A stretch of 64,000 nucleotides of DNA. Origin: Bacteroidales bacterium. GTDB lineage: Bacteria; Bacteroidota; Bacteroidia; Bacteroidales; Muribaculaceae. This document shows, piece after piece, positions 34,001-43,040 of this stretch. The notes below the pieces were generated by a model. It was not told where the DNA came from and ran no database searches. It saw nothing but the letters and a program-made list of their open reading frames with translations. The position numbers and the translations under genes were made by a program. Each line of letters begins with the position of its first letter. Position 1 is the first letter of the stretch. Where the stretch lies: the NCBI GenBank assembly GCA_019416425.1, contig DXXK01000027.1, positions 1 through 64,000 of the forward strand, read 5' to 3'.

Positions 34001-35139
34001 ATGGAGATGTGTATCTGCAATTGGAAGTGAAGGATACCGGAATCGGTATCGCTCCGGAGGAAATCGATAATATCTTCAAGAAATATTACCAGACGAAGCG
34101 TGGCTATAACGCAAGCCATACGGGCTGGGGAATCGGTCTTGCCACGGTCAGGAAGCTTGTGGAAATCCACAGGGGGACCATCGCCGTCACAAGTACAATG
34201 GGCGAGGGAAGCGTCTTTACTGTCCGTATCAACGTGACCCAGGATGCATTCGACAAGTCGTGCTGCATTGCAGCCGGTGCCACTGTACAGGCCAAGTACC
34301 AGCCCACGTTCATCACCAATACGCTGGCGGTATATTCCCGGGAGAATGAAGGGAATGCTGACGATAAGAACGAGAAGAGCGTCTCCATCCTGCTGGTGGA
34401 GGACAATCCGCAGCTGCTGCGTTTCCTGGCGGATGAGTTCTCGAAGGATTACAATGTCTTCACGGCCACCAATGGCGAGGAGGCGCTGAAGGTAACGGCG
34501 GAATATCCCATCGATATCGTGGTGTCGGATGTAATGATGCCGGTCATGGACGGCATCGAGCTGTGCGACCGTTTGAAGAACGATCTTGCGACATCGCATA
34601 TTCCTGTGATACTCCTGACGGCCAAAAGTGACGAGGAGACCACTATTGCGGGCTATCGAAGCGGTGCGGAGGCGTACATACCGAAGCCGTTCGATCCTCA
34701 GCTGCTGGCCTTGCGCGTCAAGAACATCCTGCGGGCGCGGCGTGTGTATATCGATTCCAAGATCGATGAGTCCTCAGCCCAGGATGAGACAGTGGAGGAA
34801 CTTCCTCCCCTCAACAAGTTCGATAATGAATTCGTGGAGCGTATTAATTCATTGATCAACGAGAATATGGACAATTCCGACTTCTCGATCGCAGACATCA
34901 CCAAAGCGTTAGGCATATCGCGCTCGTTGCTGCACATCAAGATGAAAACCTTCTTCAACACCTCGATGACGGACCATATCAAGCAGTGCCGCATGACGAA
35001 AGCCTGCGAGTTGCTCCGCAGTGGCTTGAATGTGAGCGAGACGGCTTACGCAACCGGTTTCTCTGATCCAAACTACTTCACGAAGGTCTTCAAGAAGACA
35101 TTCGGAATGCCGCCTACCGAATATCTCGCCAACAAATAG
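31045..35139 (+). CDS. Hybrid two-component system regulator (HTCS) of the utilisation locus
   Basis: 1364 residues. An N-terminal membrane anchor or signal segment is followed by about 650 residues of Reg_prop repeats forming a periplasmic two-propeller sensor (MLWVGTRNGLAKYDG, NVWIGTDAGISRY, LWAGTVNSGLYRIDG). A Y_Y_Y domain precedes a membrane helix at about 791-814. The cytoplasmic part has HisKA with His847 in ISHELKTPLS, an ATPase domain (N-box near 957, GIGIAPEE near 998), a receiver domain from about 1113 with phospho-acceptor Asp1162 in VVSDVMMPVMDG, and a C-terminal AraC-type DNA-binding domain. HTCS proteins sense an oligosaccharide and activate the local susC/D operon. The start overlaps the GH93-like stop. 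Confidence 0.97.
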   Translation: MKKSIPYIGVGMHRGRGIHVISFIIILFAIGGLLPVASRAQEAYHFTHLRSDNGLPHQQIMSMAFDHDGMLWVGTRNGLAKYDGYSFVVYYHDASDASSIPHNFIRKILVDRYNNVWIGTDAGISRYRRDKDDFENHDVDGQHISEIVETHDGGIVCSGDRIFRKGVKDTSFRYVPRHVEGYVTGMAVAPDGRVFVSTNQSIAYYSPSMNAETMLDASVYSDFMKGFDVLAPLYFDKKGNLWIGRDGHGVMSLNLKTGSRTIYPETVLSDGTVRDITQDSMGNILLGTEKGITVINTATGAISKVKQEFGNSRTLSDNAIYCIVPDSQDNIWVGTYFGGINLLQRNARQFRWIAPGYDSTTLSGKAVRRVIEVNEHLLWLATEDGGINMLDLTDNSVRRFNSIPELGTNVHELYYDENTGDIWIGTFRNGLFRYNTKSGAHRHYTVFNGSGLRSDAIFAVVRQKSGDLWIATTLGLKRYDPQTDSFQATGHPVLDGDFVYCLHADRKGNLWAGTVNSGLYRIDGRSREVKGWARQESGGIPDSYVTTVFEDRKGRILVGTNNSGVHIIDGKTLSASEFPCNEGAWGTVCSIGEDKTGTIWITTSGGLFKVNPENLSTVKFTTSDGLPENQFNFSSIMQASDGELYCGTVNGLVKFSPDIRKRGDRKSPVHLWCLALNSNPLTPRTKDSPLSSTLDATKELVLGYADSRIFSIDYGIVDPVGAENARYQIFIEGLDKEWRDVGSQRRFTAMELPYGSYVFKVRALTSGDNWDSAPIRELDLRIKPPYYLSSTAWFIYILLGISLCYVVYRLVTWRVREKQQKKLNQIEQEKKDELNREKMEFFTNISHELKTPLSLILAPLKHLSSEEHMSEISQERLSTAIANTSKMIDLINELVTFNRVESGNFQLFLQKGNPLELIETWSGYFRGPASEKNISVNVMTQNNGEEVWYSTTYLERILSNLLSNAIKYTGENGSVDVRASIMEGDDGDVYLQLEVKDTGIGIAPEEIDNIFKKYYQTKRGYNASHTGWGIGLATVRKLVEIHRGTIAVTSTMGEGSVFTVRINVTQDAFDKSCCIAAGATVQAKYQPTFITNTLAVYSRENEGNADDKNEKSVSILLVEDNPQLLRFLADEFSKDYNVFTATNGEEALKVTAEYPIDIVVSDVMMPVMDGIELCDRLKNDLATSHIPVILLTAKSDEETTIAGYRSGAEAYIPKPFDPQLLALRVKNILRARRVYIDSKIDESSAQDETVEELPPLNKFDNEFVERINSLINENMDNSDFSIADITKALGISRSLLHIKMKTFFNTSMTDHIKQCRMTKACELLRSGLNVSETAYATGFSDPNYFTKVFKKTFGMPPTEYLANK

Positions 35140-35269
35140 CTGAACGTACGGAAATCAGATATATACATGGCGATGTTGTCTATTACTGTCTTAAACCTTA
35201 ATGACATTCGGAGGTCTAAATTCTGTAACAAACCGGGATGGACGGAAGTGCATGCAGGTTGAATAAGGA

Positions 35270-35632
35270 ATGAATATGAAGAAGCTGATGATAATGCTGG
35301 TGGCGGCGCTGGGTGTGGCGATCGGGGCGATGGCCGCCGATAAGCCGGAGTTCCCCGGCGGCAAGGAGGGGCTGGACAAGTATCTCACTGAGAACATGAA
35401 GTATCCGCAAGCCGCCAAGGACAACGGAATCGAGGGTGTCGTGGGAGTGGTGTTCACGGTCAAGGCGGACGGCACCATCGGCACAATCAAGATCAAACGG
35501 ATGGTCGACCCTGACCTGGAGGCCGAGTCTATCCGTCTGGTGAAGGGGATGCCCAAGTGGATTCCCGCCGACAAGGACGGCAAACCTGTGGACGCCCCCG
35601 CTGAGGTTGACGTCAACTTCACACTTGAATAA
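35270..35632 (+). CDS. Small secreted TonB C-terminal domain protein
   Basis: 120 residues (ATG at 35270; a second ATG at 35276 follows AGGA at better spacing). A signal peptide (about 1-22) leads directly into a TonB C-terminal domain (FPGGKEGLDKYLTENMKYPQ; GVVFTVKADGTIGTIKIKR). Without a membrane anchor or proline-rich linker it cannot act as a classical energy transducer. It may be a periplasmic partner of TonB systems. Similar stand-alone domains are frequent in Bacteroidota. The same domain is fused to the M56 peptidase at 1.8 kb. Confidence 0.85.
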   Translation: MNMKKLMIMLVAALGVAIGAMAADKPEFPGGKEGLDKYLTENMKYPQAAKDNGIEGVVGVVFTVKADGTIGTIKIKRMVDPDLEAESIRLVKGMPKWIPADKDGKPVDAPAEVDVNFTLE

Positions 35633-35645
35633 TTACCCTGTACGA

Positions 35646-35701
35646 GGGACCTCCGGGTCCCGATATAGCGGCCTTGATGACTTTAAAGGGTTGTCAAGGC
35701 C
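35646..35701. terminator. Two short hairpins after the TonB-domain gene
   Basis: GGGACC (35646-35651) pairs with GGTCCC (35656-35661), and GGCCTTGA (35670-35677) with TCAAGGCC (35694-35701). No T-run; a weak terminator call. Confidence 0.4.
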
Positions 35702-35751
35702 TTAAACACATTCGTGGTAATTGTATTTTTTGCGTGATGAGGGTGAGATTT

Positions 35752-35782
35752 TTGGCAAATCGGAGAAAAAAGAGTAATTTTG
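35752..35782 (+). promoter_or_regulatory. Promoter upstream of the acidic membrane protein and lysS
   Basis: TTG (35752-35754), 20-base spacer, TAATTTTG (35775-35782): a full Bacteroidota promoter, giving a leader of about 60 bases. Confidence 0.75.
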
Positions 35783-35848
35783 TAACTGAACAGCAATGAA
35801 TTGCGGCGCGGAGAGACATGCTACGCGCTTGCATTGTGATATAAGCTA

Positions 35849-36499
35849 ATGAGAATCAATCAGATATATAACCCAAACCGGGTCCGTGAGGGATGGTTCG
35901 AATGTAATTTCATCACTCCGTGGTTCCGTCGGTTCGTTGATTTCCAGGGTGCCGGCGACGGTAAGAGCTGCGCTCTGGCTCTATTGGCATGGTTGATAGC
36001 CACGGCCGGGGTGGCCGGCGTGCTGATGGGCTTGGTTGGACTGCTTGGCCCTGATGTCGGATTCATCGCCCTGTACTGGATCGGAGGCCTCTGGGTGGCT
36101 TATTCGCTCATTCCGCTCGTGGCACTGGTGTCCCGTACTTTGAGCGGACGCACGGACGATGAGGAACCCGTGACCCGTATGCTGCCCATCGACTGGATGC
36201 TCACGGGCTGCGCCATGCTGTTCTTCCTCTTCGGTCTGCTGATGATGACCACTACCCTCAATTCCGAGACACTCCACGCTCCGACGGGTACCGATGGCGA
36301 AGAGGAGTCGTCGATTCCGAAGGATACCATTGTGGAGGAAGCGATATTCACCTATCAGAATCCGGAAATAGATACCTCGACTCCGGCCTCCGACACAATG
36401 TCCGACCTGAACGAGCCCGATATCGTGGCTCCCGACCAGGTATATGACCCCACCATAGAGCCGGATCCGGAACATCCTGACACTGTCAATTATTTTTGA
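35849..36499 (+). CDS. Uncharacterised membrane protein with acidic C-terminal tail
   Basis: 216 residues. Three or four hydrophobic segments (about 43-66, 70-92 and 117-135) follow a 40-residue N-terminal part. The last 75 residues are acidic and Pro/Ser/Thr rich, without predicted structure. No signal peptide. It lies between a full promoter and lysS (23-base gap) and is probably co-transcribed with lysS and gpsA. I do not recognise the family and will not assign a function. Confidence 0.7.
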   Translation: MRINQIYNPNRVREGWFECNFITPWFRRFVDFQGAGDGKSCALALLAWLIATAGVAGVLMGLVGLLGPDVGFIALYWIGGLWVAYSLIPLVALVSRTLSGRTDDEEPVTRMLPIDWMLTGCAMLFFLFGLLMMTTTLNSETLHAPTGTDGEEESSIPKDTIVEEAIFTYQNPEIDTSTPASDTMSDLNEPDIVAPDQVYDPTIEPDPEHPDTVNYF

Positions 36500-36522
36500 A
36501 AATATAAGGAATAGATAATATA

Positions 36523-38073
36523 ATGGCAAACCACGAGCTTAGCGAACAGGAGATAGTTCGCCGCAACAGCCTCCAGGCCATGCGCGATATGGGTATCGAG
36601 CCCTATCCCGCGGCCGAGTTTCCCGTCACCGCCCACAGTGCCGAAATCAAAGAGAATTTCCAGGACGACGCGGAGCTGCGTCATGTCAGCGTGGCCGGAC
36701 GCGTGATGTCCCGCCGCATCATGGGCAAAGCCTCCTTCATGGAGCTGCAGGACGCCGCCGGCCGTATACAGGTATACGTTAGCCGCGACGACCTCTGCCC
36801 CGGCGAGGACAAGGAACTGTACAATACCGTATTCAAGAAACTTCTGGACATCGGCGATTTCGTCGGCATCACCGGCGAGGTGTTCCGCACCAAGACCGGC
36901 GAGATATCCATTCATGCCCGCACGCTGACGGTGCTTAGCAAGAGCCTCCGTCCGCTGCCCATAGTCAAGATGAAGGACGGCGTGGCCTACGACGCCTTCT
37001 CCGATCCGGAGCTGCGCTACCGCCAGCGCTATGTGGACCTGGTGGTCAATCCCGGAGTCCGCGAGATCTTCCTGAAGCGTACCAAGATGTTCAACTCCAT
37101 GCGCGAGTACTTCAACTCGAACGGCATACTGGAGGTTGACACACCGGTGCTGCAGGCCATCCCCGGCGGCGCCGCCGCCCGTCCGTTCATCACGCACCAC
37201 AACGCACTGGACATCCCTCTGTATCTCCGCATAGCCAACGAGCTCTACCTGAAGCGCCTGATTGTGGGGGGCTTCGAGGGCGTCTACGAGTTCAGCCGCA
37301 ACTTCCGCAACGAGGGAATGGACCGTACGCATAACCCCGAGTTCACCTGCATGGAGATCTACGTGGCCTACAAGGACTACAAGTGGATGATGAACTTCAC
37401 GGAGAACATGCTTGCCAAGATCGCCATGGACGTTAACGGCACCACTAAGGTCAAGGTCGGTGACAACGAGATCGACTTCCAGCCACCGTATCCGCGTGTC
37501 ACCATGCGCCAGGCCATTCTGGACAAGACAGGCTTCGACATCGACGGCAAGAGCGAGGACGAGCTCCGTGCCTTCTGCAAGGCCAACGGAGTAGAGGTGG
37601 ACAACACGATGGGCAAGGGCAAGCTGATCGACGAGATTTTCGGCGAGAAATGCGAGGGAACCTACATCCAGCCTACGTTCATCACCGACTACCCCGTGGA
37701 GATGTCTCCGCTGACCAAGCGTCACCGCGAGAATCCCGAGTTGACGGAGCGTTTCGAGCTGATGGTCAACGGCAAGGAGCTGTGTAACGCATACTCCGAG
37801 CTGAACGACCCGATTGACCAGTACGAACGGTTCGTGGAGCAGATGAAGCTCGCTGACAAGGGCGACGACGAGGCGATGGTGATTGACGCCGACTTCATCC
37901 GCGCGCTGGAGTACGGGATGCCTCCCACGTCAGGCATGGGTATAGGCATGGACCGTCTGGCCATGCTGCTGACCGGGCAGTCCACCATCCAGGAGGTGCT
38001 GCTGTTCCCGCAGATGCGTCCTGAGAAGCGCGCCACCGTCGAGAGCGACAAGGAAGAATCCACCAAGGAATAA
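36523..38073 (+). CDS. lysS: Lysyl-tRNA synthetase, class II
   Basis: 516 residues. An N-terminal OB-fold anticodon-binding domain (about 55-165: [23 protein letters not shown]) precedes the class II catalytic domain: motif 1 around [21 protein letters not shown], motif 2 [20 protein letters not shown], motif 3 [15 protein letters not shown]. It charges tRNA-Lys with ATP. Full length. Its stop is 5 bases before gpsA, so the two are co-transcribed. Confidence 0.98.
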   Translation: MANHELSEQEIVRRNSLQAMRDMGIEPYPAAEFPVTAHSAEIKENFQDDAELRHVSVAGRVMSRRIMGKASFMELQDAAGRIQVYVSRDDLCPGEDKELYNTVFKKLLDIGDFVGITGEVFRTKTGEISIHARTLTVLSKSLRPLPIVKMKDGVAYDAFSDPELRYRQRYVDLVVNPGVREIFLKRTKMFNSMREYFNSNGILEVDTPVLQAIPGGAAARPFITHHNALDIPLYLRIANELYLKRLIVGGFEGVYEFSRNFRNEGMDRTHNPEFTCMEIYVAYKDYKWMMNFTENMLAKIAMDVNGTTKVKVGDNEIDFQPPYPRVTMRQAILDKTGFDIDGKSEDELRAFCKANGVEVDNTMGKGKLIDEIFGEKCEGTYIQPTFITDYPVEMSPLTKRHRENPELTERFELMVNGKELCNAYSELNDPIDQYERFVEQMKLADKGDDEAMVIDADFIRALEYGMPPTSGMGIGMDRLAMLLTGQSTIQEVLLFPQMRPEKRATVESDKEESTKE

Positions 38074-38078
38074 GGCCC

Positions 38079-39080
38079 ATGAACACGATGGGCAAGATAG
38101 CGGTTATCGGCAGCGGCAGCTGGGCCACGGCTTTGGCCAAGCTGCTGCTGGGTAACAGCAGCAGCATCGGATGGTACTTCCACCGGCAGGACCGTATCGA
38201 CGAGTTCGTCCGCTGCGGACATAATCCGACCTATCTGACGGATGTGGACTTCGATGTTGAGCGTATAGACCTCTCGTCGGACATCAATGCCGTCTGCCGT
38301 GACGCCGACACACTGCTGCTGGTGACACCGTCGCCCTACCTGCGCCAGACTCTGGACCTGATCACCGAGGATATCAGCGAGAAGAATATCGTCTCGGCAG
38401 TCAAGGGAATGGTAGGCGATACCGACATGATAGTCACGGACTATATGAAGGAGAACTTCGGCTGCAAGGACGACCGGCTGATGGTGATCGGCGGCCCGTG
38501 TCATGCGGAGGAAGTGGCCCTGGACCGGCCATCGTTCCTGACGATAGGATGCCGGGACCCGCGGCGTTGCGCTGACTTCGCCGGCATGATCGACGGCAAG
38601 CGGATGCGCACCATCCTGAGCAACGATGTGGACGGCATCGAATACGCCGCCGTGTTGAAGAACGTCTACGCCATCGCCGCAGGCATGATCCACGGTCAGA
38701 AGACCGGCGACAACTTCATAGCCATGACAGTCAGCAACGCGGTGCGCGAGATGCGCCGTTTCGTGGACACCATCGCACCGATGCCGGGGCGCGACATCTG
38801 TCAGTCCGCCTATCTGGGCGACCTGCTGGTGACATCCTACTCCAAATTCAGCCGCAACCACAATTTCGGCTCGATGATCGGTAGGGGCTACAGCGTCAAG
38901 GCCGCGATCATGGAGATGGAGATGGTTGCCGAGGGTTACTACGGAACCCGATGCATCCACCGCATCAACAGTAACGGCCCCAAGGTAGACATGCCGATTC
39001 TGGAGGCCATGTACAGGATCCTCTACGAGAACGCCAGCCCCCGACGAGAGCTGGCTCCGGTGGCCGAACGGTTCTCGTGA
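38079..39080 (+). CDS. gpsA: NAD(P)H-dependent glycerol-3-phosphate dehydrogenase
   Basis: 333 residues. The N-terminal Rossmann fold has GSGSWATALAKLLL in place of the more common GxGxWGTA; the catalytic Lys lies in AVLKNVYAIAAGM, and NNFIAMTVSNAVREM-like and GDLLVTSYSKFSRN segments are family hallmarks. It reduces dihydroxyacetone phosphate to sn-glycerol-3-phosphate for phospholipid synthesis. Directly downstream of lysS. Confidence 0.96.
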   Translation: MNTMGKIAVIGSGSWATALAKLLLGNSSSIGWYFHRQDRIDEFVRCGHNPTYLTDVDFDVERIDLSSDINAVCRDADTLLLVTPSPYLRQTLDLITEDISEKNIVSAVKGMVGDTDMIVTDYMKENFGCKDDRLMVIGGPCHAEEVALDRPSFLTIGCRDPRRCADFAGMIDGKRMRTILSNDVDGIEYAAVLKNVYAIAAGMIHGQKTGDNFIAMTVSNAVREMRRFVDTIAPMPGRDICQSAYLGDLLVTSYSKFSRNHNFGSMIGRGYSVKAAIMEMEMVAEGYYGTRCIHRINSNGPKVDMPILEAMYRILYENASPRRELAPVAERFS

Positions 39081-39163
39081 CCGTTTAGGTTGTTTTAACA
39101 GTCCCTGTAGAGTTTTCGGATAGACTGATTTGTTATAATGTTACTTGTTTAACCCAAAATATT

Positions 39164-40471
39164 ATGAAAAGTATAGAACTGAACATTCAGGATGCGATCA
39201 AGTTCGCCGAGAAGGAATACAATGCCATGGGCCAGGAGGCCGTGGCAGCGCTGAAGACCGTAGAGGAAGGCACCGGTCTGGGTAATGATTTCCTGGGTTG
39301 GGTACGCCTGCCCGAAGAGACACGGGTCGAGCTCGTAGCCTCGATAGAGGCTACAGCCCAGCGTCTGCGCGAGAACTGCGACTATGTGGTATGCATCGGC
39401 ATCGGCGGCTCCTATCTGGGTGCCAAGGCGGTCAACACCGCGCTGGAGAGCAATTTCGACGCATATTATGCTCCGACACCCGGCAATCCTAAGGTGCTGT
39501 ACGCCGGCCAGAACATCGGCGAGGAGTATACCGCTCAGCTGGAGCAGCTGCTGACGGGCAAGCGTTTCGGCATTATCGTGATCTCCAAGTCAGGAACCAC
39601 TACCGAACCTGCAATCGCCTTCCGTATCCTGAAGGAACTGCTGGAGAAGCAGGCAGGCAAGGAGGAGGCCAGGAGACTGATCGTGGCCATCACCGATGCA
39701 CACAAGGGAGCGTTGCGCACAATGGCCGACAACGAGGGTTACGAGACATACATAATCCCCGACAACGTAGGGGGCCGCTTCTCCGTACTGACTCCGGTTG
39801 GTCTGCTTCCCATCGCCGTGGACGGTCACGACATCAAGGCCCTGCTGCAAGGTGCCATCGACATGGAGAAGGCTACCACTGCCACCGACGACACGAACCT
39901 TTCGCTGGTTTACGCGCGCATGCGTAACGCGCTGTACCGCTCCGGCAAGAAGATCGAGATTCTGGTCAACTTCGATCCCCGTCTGCACTACGTGTCGGAA
40001 TGGTGGAAGCAGCTGTACGGCGAGAGCGAGGGTAAGGACGGCAAGGGCATCTTCCCTGCCAGCGTGGACTTCACCACGGACCTGCACTCCATGGGCCAGT
40101 GGATCCAGGATGGCGAGCGTACAATCTTCGAGACAGTCGTATCTGTGGCCAATGTAGGCCTGGAACGCCGCATCCCCGAGGACAAGGAGAACCTGGACGG
40201 CCTGAACTATCTGGCGGGCAAGCGCATCGACGAGGTCAACAAGATGGCCGAGCTGGGCACCAAGATGGCGCACGTGGACGGCAACGTGCCCAACATGCGC
40301 GTGGAGATCGAGAAAATCGACGAGTACAACCTGGGCCAGCTGATCTACTTCTTCGAGAAGGCCTGCGGCATCAGCGGCTACCTGCTGGGTGTCAACCCGT
40401 TCAACCAGCCGGGCGTGGAGGCGTACAAGTCCAATATGTTCCGTCTGCTCAAGAAGCCGGGTTACTGCTGA
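39164..40471 (+). CDS. pgi: Glucose-6-phosphate isomerase
   Basis: 435 residues, the bacterial short form. [17 protein letters not shown] (substrate-binding loop), [16 protein letters not shown] (SIS domain phosphate-binding), [16 protein letters not shown] (PGI signature 1) and the C-terminal [14 protein letters not shown] are all present. It interconverts glucose-6-phosphate and fructose-6-phosphate in glycolysis. Transcribed after gpsA with an 83-base gap and ended by a clear terminator. Confidence 0.98.
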   Translation: MKSIELNIQDAIKFAEKEYNAMGQEAVAALKTVEEGTGLGNDFLGWVRLPEETRVELVASIEATAQRLRENCDYVVCIGIGGSYLGAKAVNTALESNFDAYYAPTPGNPKVLYAGQNIGEEYTAQLEQLLTGKRFGIIVISKSGTTTEPAIAFRILKELLEKQAGKEEARRLIVAITDAHKGALRTMADNEGYETYIIPDNVGGRFSVLTPVGLLPIAVDGHDIKALLQGAIDMEKATTATDDTNLSLVYARMRNALYRSGKKIEILVNFDPRLHYVSEWWKQLYGESEGKDGKGIFPASVDFTTDLHSMGQWIQDGERTIFETVVSVANVGLERRIPEDKENLDGLNYLAGKRIDEVNKMAELGTKMAHVDGNVPNMRVEIEKIDEYNLGQLIYFFEKACGISGYLLGVNPFNQPGVEAYKSNMFRLLKKPGYC

Positions 40472-40499
40472 CATCACGGTTTTAACATGAGTTAATACA

Positions 40500-40529
40500 G
40501 GGGGAACCGCAATTGCGGCTCCCCCTTTT
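40500..40529 (+). terminator. Intrinsic terminator of pgi
   Basis: GGGGGA (40500-40505) pairs with TCCCCC (40520-40525); after one mismatch CCGC pairs with GCGG around AATT. TTTT follows (40526-40529). Confidence 0.85.
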
Positions 40530-40591
40530 CAACTTTTTGCCATGTCGGTTGTCTACAATATAGAATAAAAGAATATTATAAAGGGAAAACT

Positions 40592-41362
40592 ATGAAAACA
40601 GGAATGAGTATCCTGTGCGTCGCAGCCGTTGCGCTTACCCTGGGCGGCTGCAGCAGCTACAGGACAATCGACATGGCCGGTCTGTCCGGCAAATGGAACG
40701 TGATATCGGTGAACGGACAGAGGGTAAACCCCGCGGATGTGGAGAGCGCTCCCTATCTGGCATTTGATGTGCAGAACGGGAGAATGACGGCAAACGGAGG
40801 CTGTAACCGGTTGATGTGCGGCTTCAACAAGAATCAGCCCGCGGGTATGCTGACGTTCGACCGAGTGGCGGGAACATTGATGGCCTGCCCCGACATGACG
40901 ATTGAGGACAATATAAAGTCGGCTCTCGAGAACACCACCGGTTACCGAGGCTTGAAGAACGGGGAGGTTCAATTGCTCAGCGGGAGCACTCCGGTGCTGA
41001 CCCTGCGCAAGGGCTACCAGGACTACTCCATCTCAACGCTGGAAGGTAAATGGACCATCCGCGAGCTGAACGGCAAGGAAGTAAAGTCTACCGTTGACGA
41101 GCCCCTGACTGTGACATTCGACCAGGAGGGCAACTACTTCTGCACGACTGGCTGCAACAGCATCCGCGGTGATTTCCAGACCAACTACACGGCCATCACG
41201 TTCGGTCAGGGAATGTCCACACGTATGTCATGTCCGGACATGTCGGTGGAGCAGGCTCTTCAGACCGTACTCCCGACAATCGTGTCCTACGGACGCACGG
41301 CCGATGGCGGCCTGGGCTTCTACGACGCTCGGAACGAGATGGTGATGAAGCTGAACCGCTGA
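40592..41362 (+). CDS. Lipoprotein with two META domains (HslJ-like)
   Basis: 256 residues. The lipobox LGGC (LTLGGCSSYRTID) puts it in the membrane. Two META domains follow (about 30-130 and 142-256), each with a LxGKWxxxxxNG start (LSGKWNVISVNGQRV; LEGKWTIRELNGKEV) and a GGCNRLxxxF / GCNSIRGDF Cys motif. META/HslJ proteins are linked to heat and novobiocin resistance in other bacteria, but their mechanism is unknown. The tandem arrangement is common in Bacteroidales. Confidence 0.9.
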   Translation: MKTGMSILCVAAVALTLGGCSSYRTIDMAGLSGKWNVISVNGQRVNPADVESAPYLAFDVQNGRMTANGGCNRLMCGFNKNQPAGMLTFDRVAGTLMACPDMTIEDNIKSALENTTGYRGLKNGEVQLLSGSTPVLTLRKGYQDYSISTLEGKWTIRELNGKEVKSTVDEPLTVTFDQEGNYFCTTGCNSIRGDFQTNYTAITFGQGMSTRMSCPDMSVEQALQTVLPTIVSYGRTADGGLGFYDARNEMVMKLNR

Positions 41363-41441
41363 CTGCAATGATGTGGCAGCGCGTTAGTTTTATTTAATAT
41401 AAAAAGTCGGTTGAAAATTAGGTATCTGCAAGTTTTTGTTG

Positions 41442-41449
41442 TAATTTTG
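41442..41449 (+). promoter_or_regulatory. -7 box of recA
   Basis: TAATTTTG, 39 bases before the recA ATG; no TTG at the usual -33 distance. Confidence 0.45.
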
Positions 41450-41487
41450 TGATTGGAAATTCAATCGGAAATAAATACACAGGATAT

Positions 41488-42702
41488 ATGGCAGAAAAGA
41501 AGAAAAAACCGGCGGCAGGCAAGGAAGCGGTTCCTGTCAACGACCGGGCGGCCAAACTTAAGGCCCTGGGCGTTACGATGGAGCATCTGGAGAAGGACTT
41601 CGGCTCGGGCACGGTGATGTGCCTGGGCGACGACAAGGTCCAGGACGTGGAGGTGATATCCACCGGGTCGCTGGGTCTGGACTACGCTCTGGGAGTAGGA
41701 GGGCTTCCCCGGGGACGAATCACCGAGATCTACGGACCGGAGTCGTCGGGTAAGACCACGCTGGCCATACATGTGATTGCCGAGGCTCAGAAGGCCGGCG
41801 GTATCTGCGCCATCATTGATGCCGAGCATGCCTTTGACCGTTTCTACGCCGAGCAGCTGGGCGTGGATGTCAACAGCCTGTGGATCGCGCAGCCTGACAA
41901 CGGCGAGCAGGCTCTGGACATCGCCGAGCAGCTGATCAACTCCGGCGCCATCGATGTGCTGGTGGTGGATTCCGTTGCGGCTTTGACGCCCAAGGCCGAG
42001 ATCGAGGGCGAGATGGGCGACAAGAACGTCGGCCTGCATGCGCGCCTGATGTCGCAGGCCATGCGTAAACTGACAGGGTCCATATCGCGTACGCGCACAT
42101 GCTGCATCTTCATCAACCAGATCCGTGAGAAGATCGGCGTGATGTTCGGTAATCCGGAGGTGACCACCGGCGGTAACGCGCTGAAGTTCTACAGCTCGGT
42201 ACGTATAGAGATCCGTCCTGCGGCGGTCATCAAGAAGGACGACACCCCCATCGGCCGTCTTGCCAAGGTGAAGGTGGTGAAGAACAAGGTGGCGCCTCCG
42301 TTCATGAAGGCCGAGTTCGACATCATGTTCGGCGAGGGCATCAGCCGCTCGGGCGAGATAGTCGACCTGGGCGTGGAGCATGGCATCATCAAGAAGTCCG
42401 GCGCATGGTTCAGCTACAACGGCAATAAATTAGGTCAGGGCCGCGACGCCGTGAAGAACGTCATCGCCGAGAATCCTGAACTGGCCGAGGAGCTGGCGCA
42501 GAAGATCACCGAGGTGATGAAGTCCAAGCGCGACGAGAAGCGTAAGCCAGGCAATCCCTTCCTGCCGGGCAAGGAGGCCAAGCGCATGAGTGATGAGGAA
42601 ATCGACGAGAGCAACGATGGATTCCTGTCCAACAATGCCGATGACCGCAGTGCCGATTCCGACCTGTTCGGCGATGATTTCGACATTGATATAGACAGCT
42701 AA
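41488..42702 (+). CDS. recA: RecA recombinase
   Basis: 404 residues from the ATG at 41488 (MAEKKKKPA); an upstream in-frame start is rejected because it overlaps the -7 box. [13 protein letters not shown] is the Walker A motif; [22 protein letters not shown] holds Walker B and the L1 region; [27 protein letters not shown] contains loop L2. It is longer than E. coli RecA because of a charged, disordered C-terminal tail ending [13 protein letters not shown]. It forms filaments on single-stranded DNA for repair. No SOS box recognised. Confidence 0.99.
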   Translation: MAEKKKKPAAGKEAVPVNDRAAKLKALGVTMEHLEKDFGSGTVMCLGDDKVQDVEVISTGSLGLDYALGVGGLPRGRITEIYGPESSGKTTLAIHVIAEAQKAGGICAIIDAEHAFDRFYAEQLGVDVNSLWIAQPDNGEQALDIAEQLINSGAIDVLVVDSVAALTPKAEIEGEMGDKNVGLHARLMSQAMRKLTGSISRTRTCCIFINQIREKIGVMFGNPEVTTGGNALKFYSSVRIEIRPAAVIKKDDTPIGRLAKVKVVKNKVAPPFMKAEFDIMFGEGISRSGEIVDLGVEHGIIKKSGAWFSYNGNKLGQGRDAVKNVIAENPELAEELAQKITEVMKSKRDEKRKPGNPFLPGKEAKRMSDEEIDESNDGFLSNNADDRSADSDLFGDDFDIDIDS

Positions 42703-42755
42703 GGTCCAAATGCGCTGAGGATTGCACTTCATCAATCCGTCAGTGGTTCAAGATA

Positions 42756-42797
42756 AAATGCAGGGATGTTCAGAATTACTGAAGCATCCCTGCATTT
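42756..42797. terminator. Bidirectional terminator between recA and rubredoxin
   Basis: AAATGCAGGGATG (42756-42768) with inner TTCAG (42769-42773) pairs with CTGAA (42779-42783) and CATCCCTGCATTT (42785-42797): about 18 bp with one bulged G. It serves the two convergent genes. Confidence 0.9.
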
Positions 42798-42823
42798 ATT
42801 ATAGGTCCACGTGTTTTCGGGGT

Positions 42824-42985
42824 TCAGGGTACGGGTGCGAACTGATCCTTGCCGACACCGCATACGGGGCATACCCAATCGTCGGGAAGGTCGGAGAATG
42901 CCGTTCCGGGGGCGATGCCGCCGTCAGGGTCACCTACTGCCGGGTCGTATACCCAGTCACATACCTCGCAAATGTACTTTTCCAT
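42824..42985 (-). CDS. Rubredoxin
   Basis: 53 residues, ATG at 42985. Two CxxC iron-binding knuckles are present: [11 protein letters not shown] (Cys6, Cys9) and [15 protein letters not shown] (Cys39, Cys42), with the conserved aromatic residues between them and the acidic middle [17 protein letters not shown] single Fe bound by four Cys carries electrons at low potential, typically to peroxide- or oxygen-reducing enzymes in anaerobes. It lies 3' of pyrG on the same strand with a 55-base gap, convergent with recA. Confidence 0.97.
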   Translation of the reverse strand: MEKYICEVCDWVYDPAVGDPDGGIAPGTAFSDLPDDWVCPVCGVGKDQFAPVP

Positions 42986-43040
42986 ATTCCTTGAGTTTTA
43001 TCTGATTACAAACTCACAACACACAAACGGATGGAATTGT

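Noticed and set aside
36490..37725. Long frame opposite lysS
   Set aside because: lysS has all class II synthetase motifs on the plus strand; the antisense product is a shadow.
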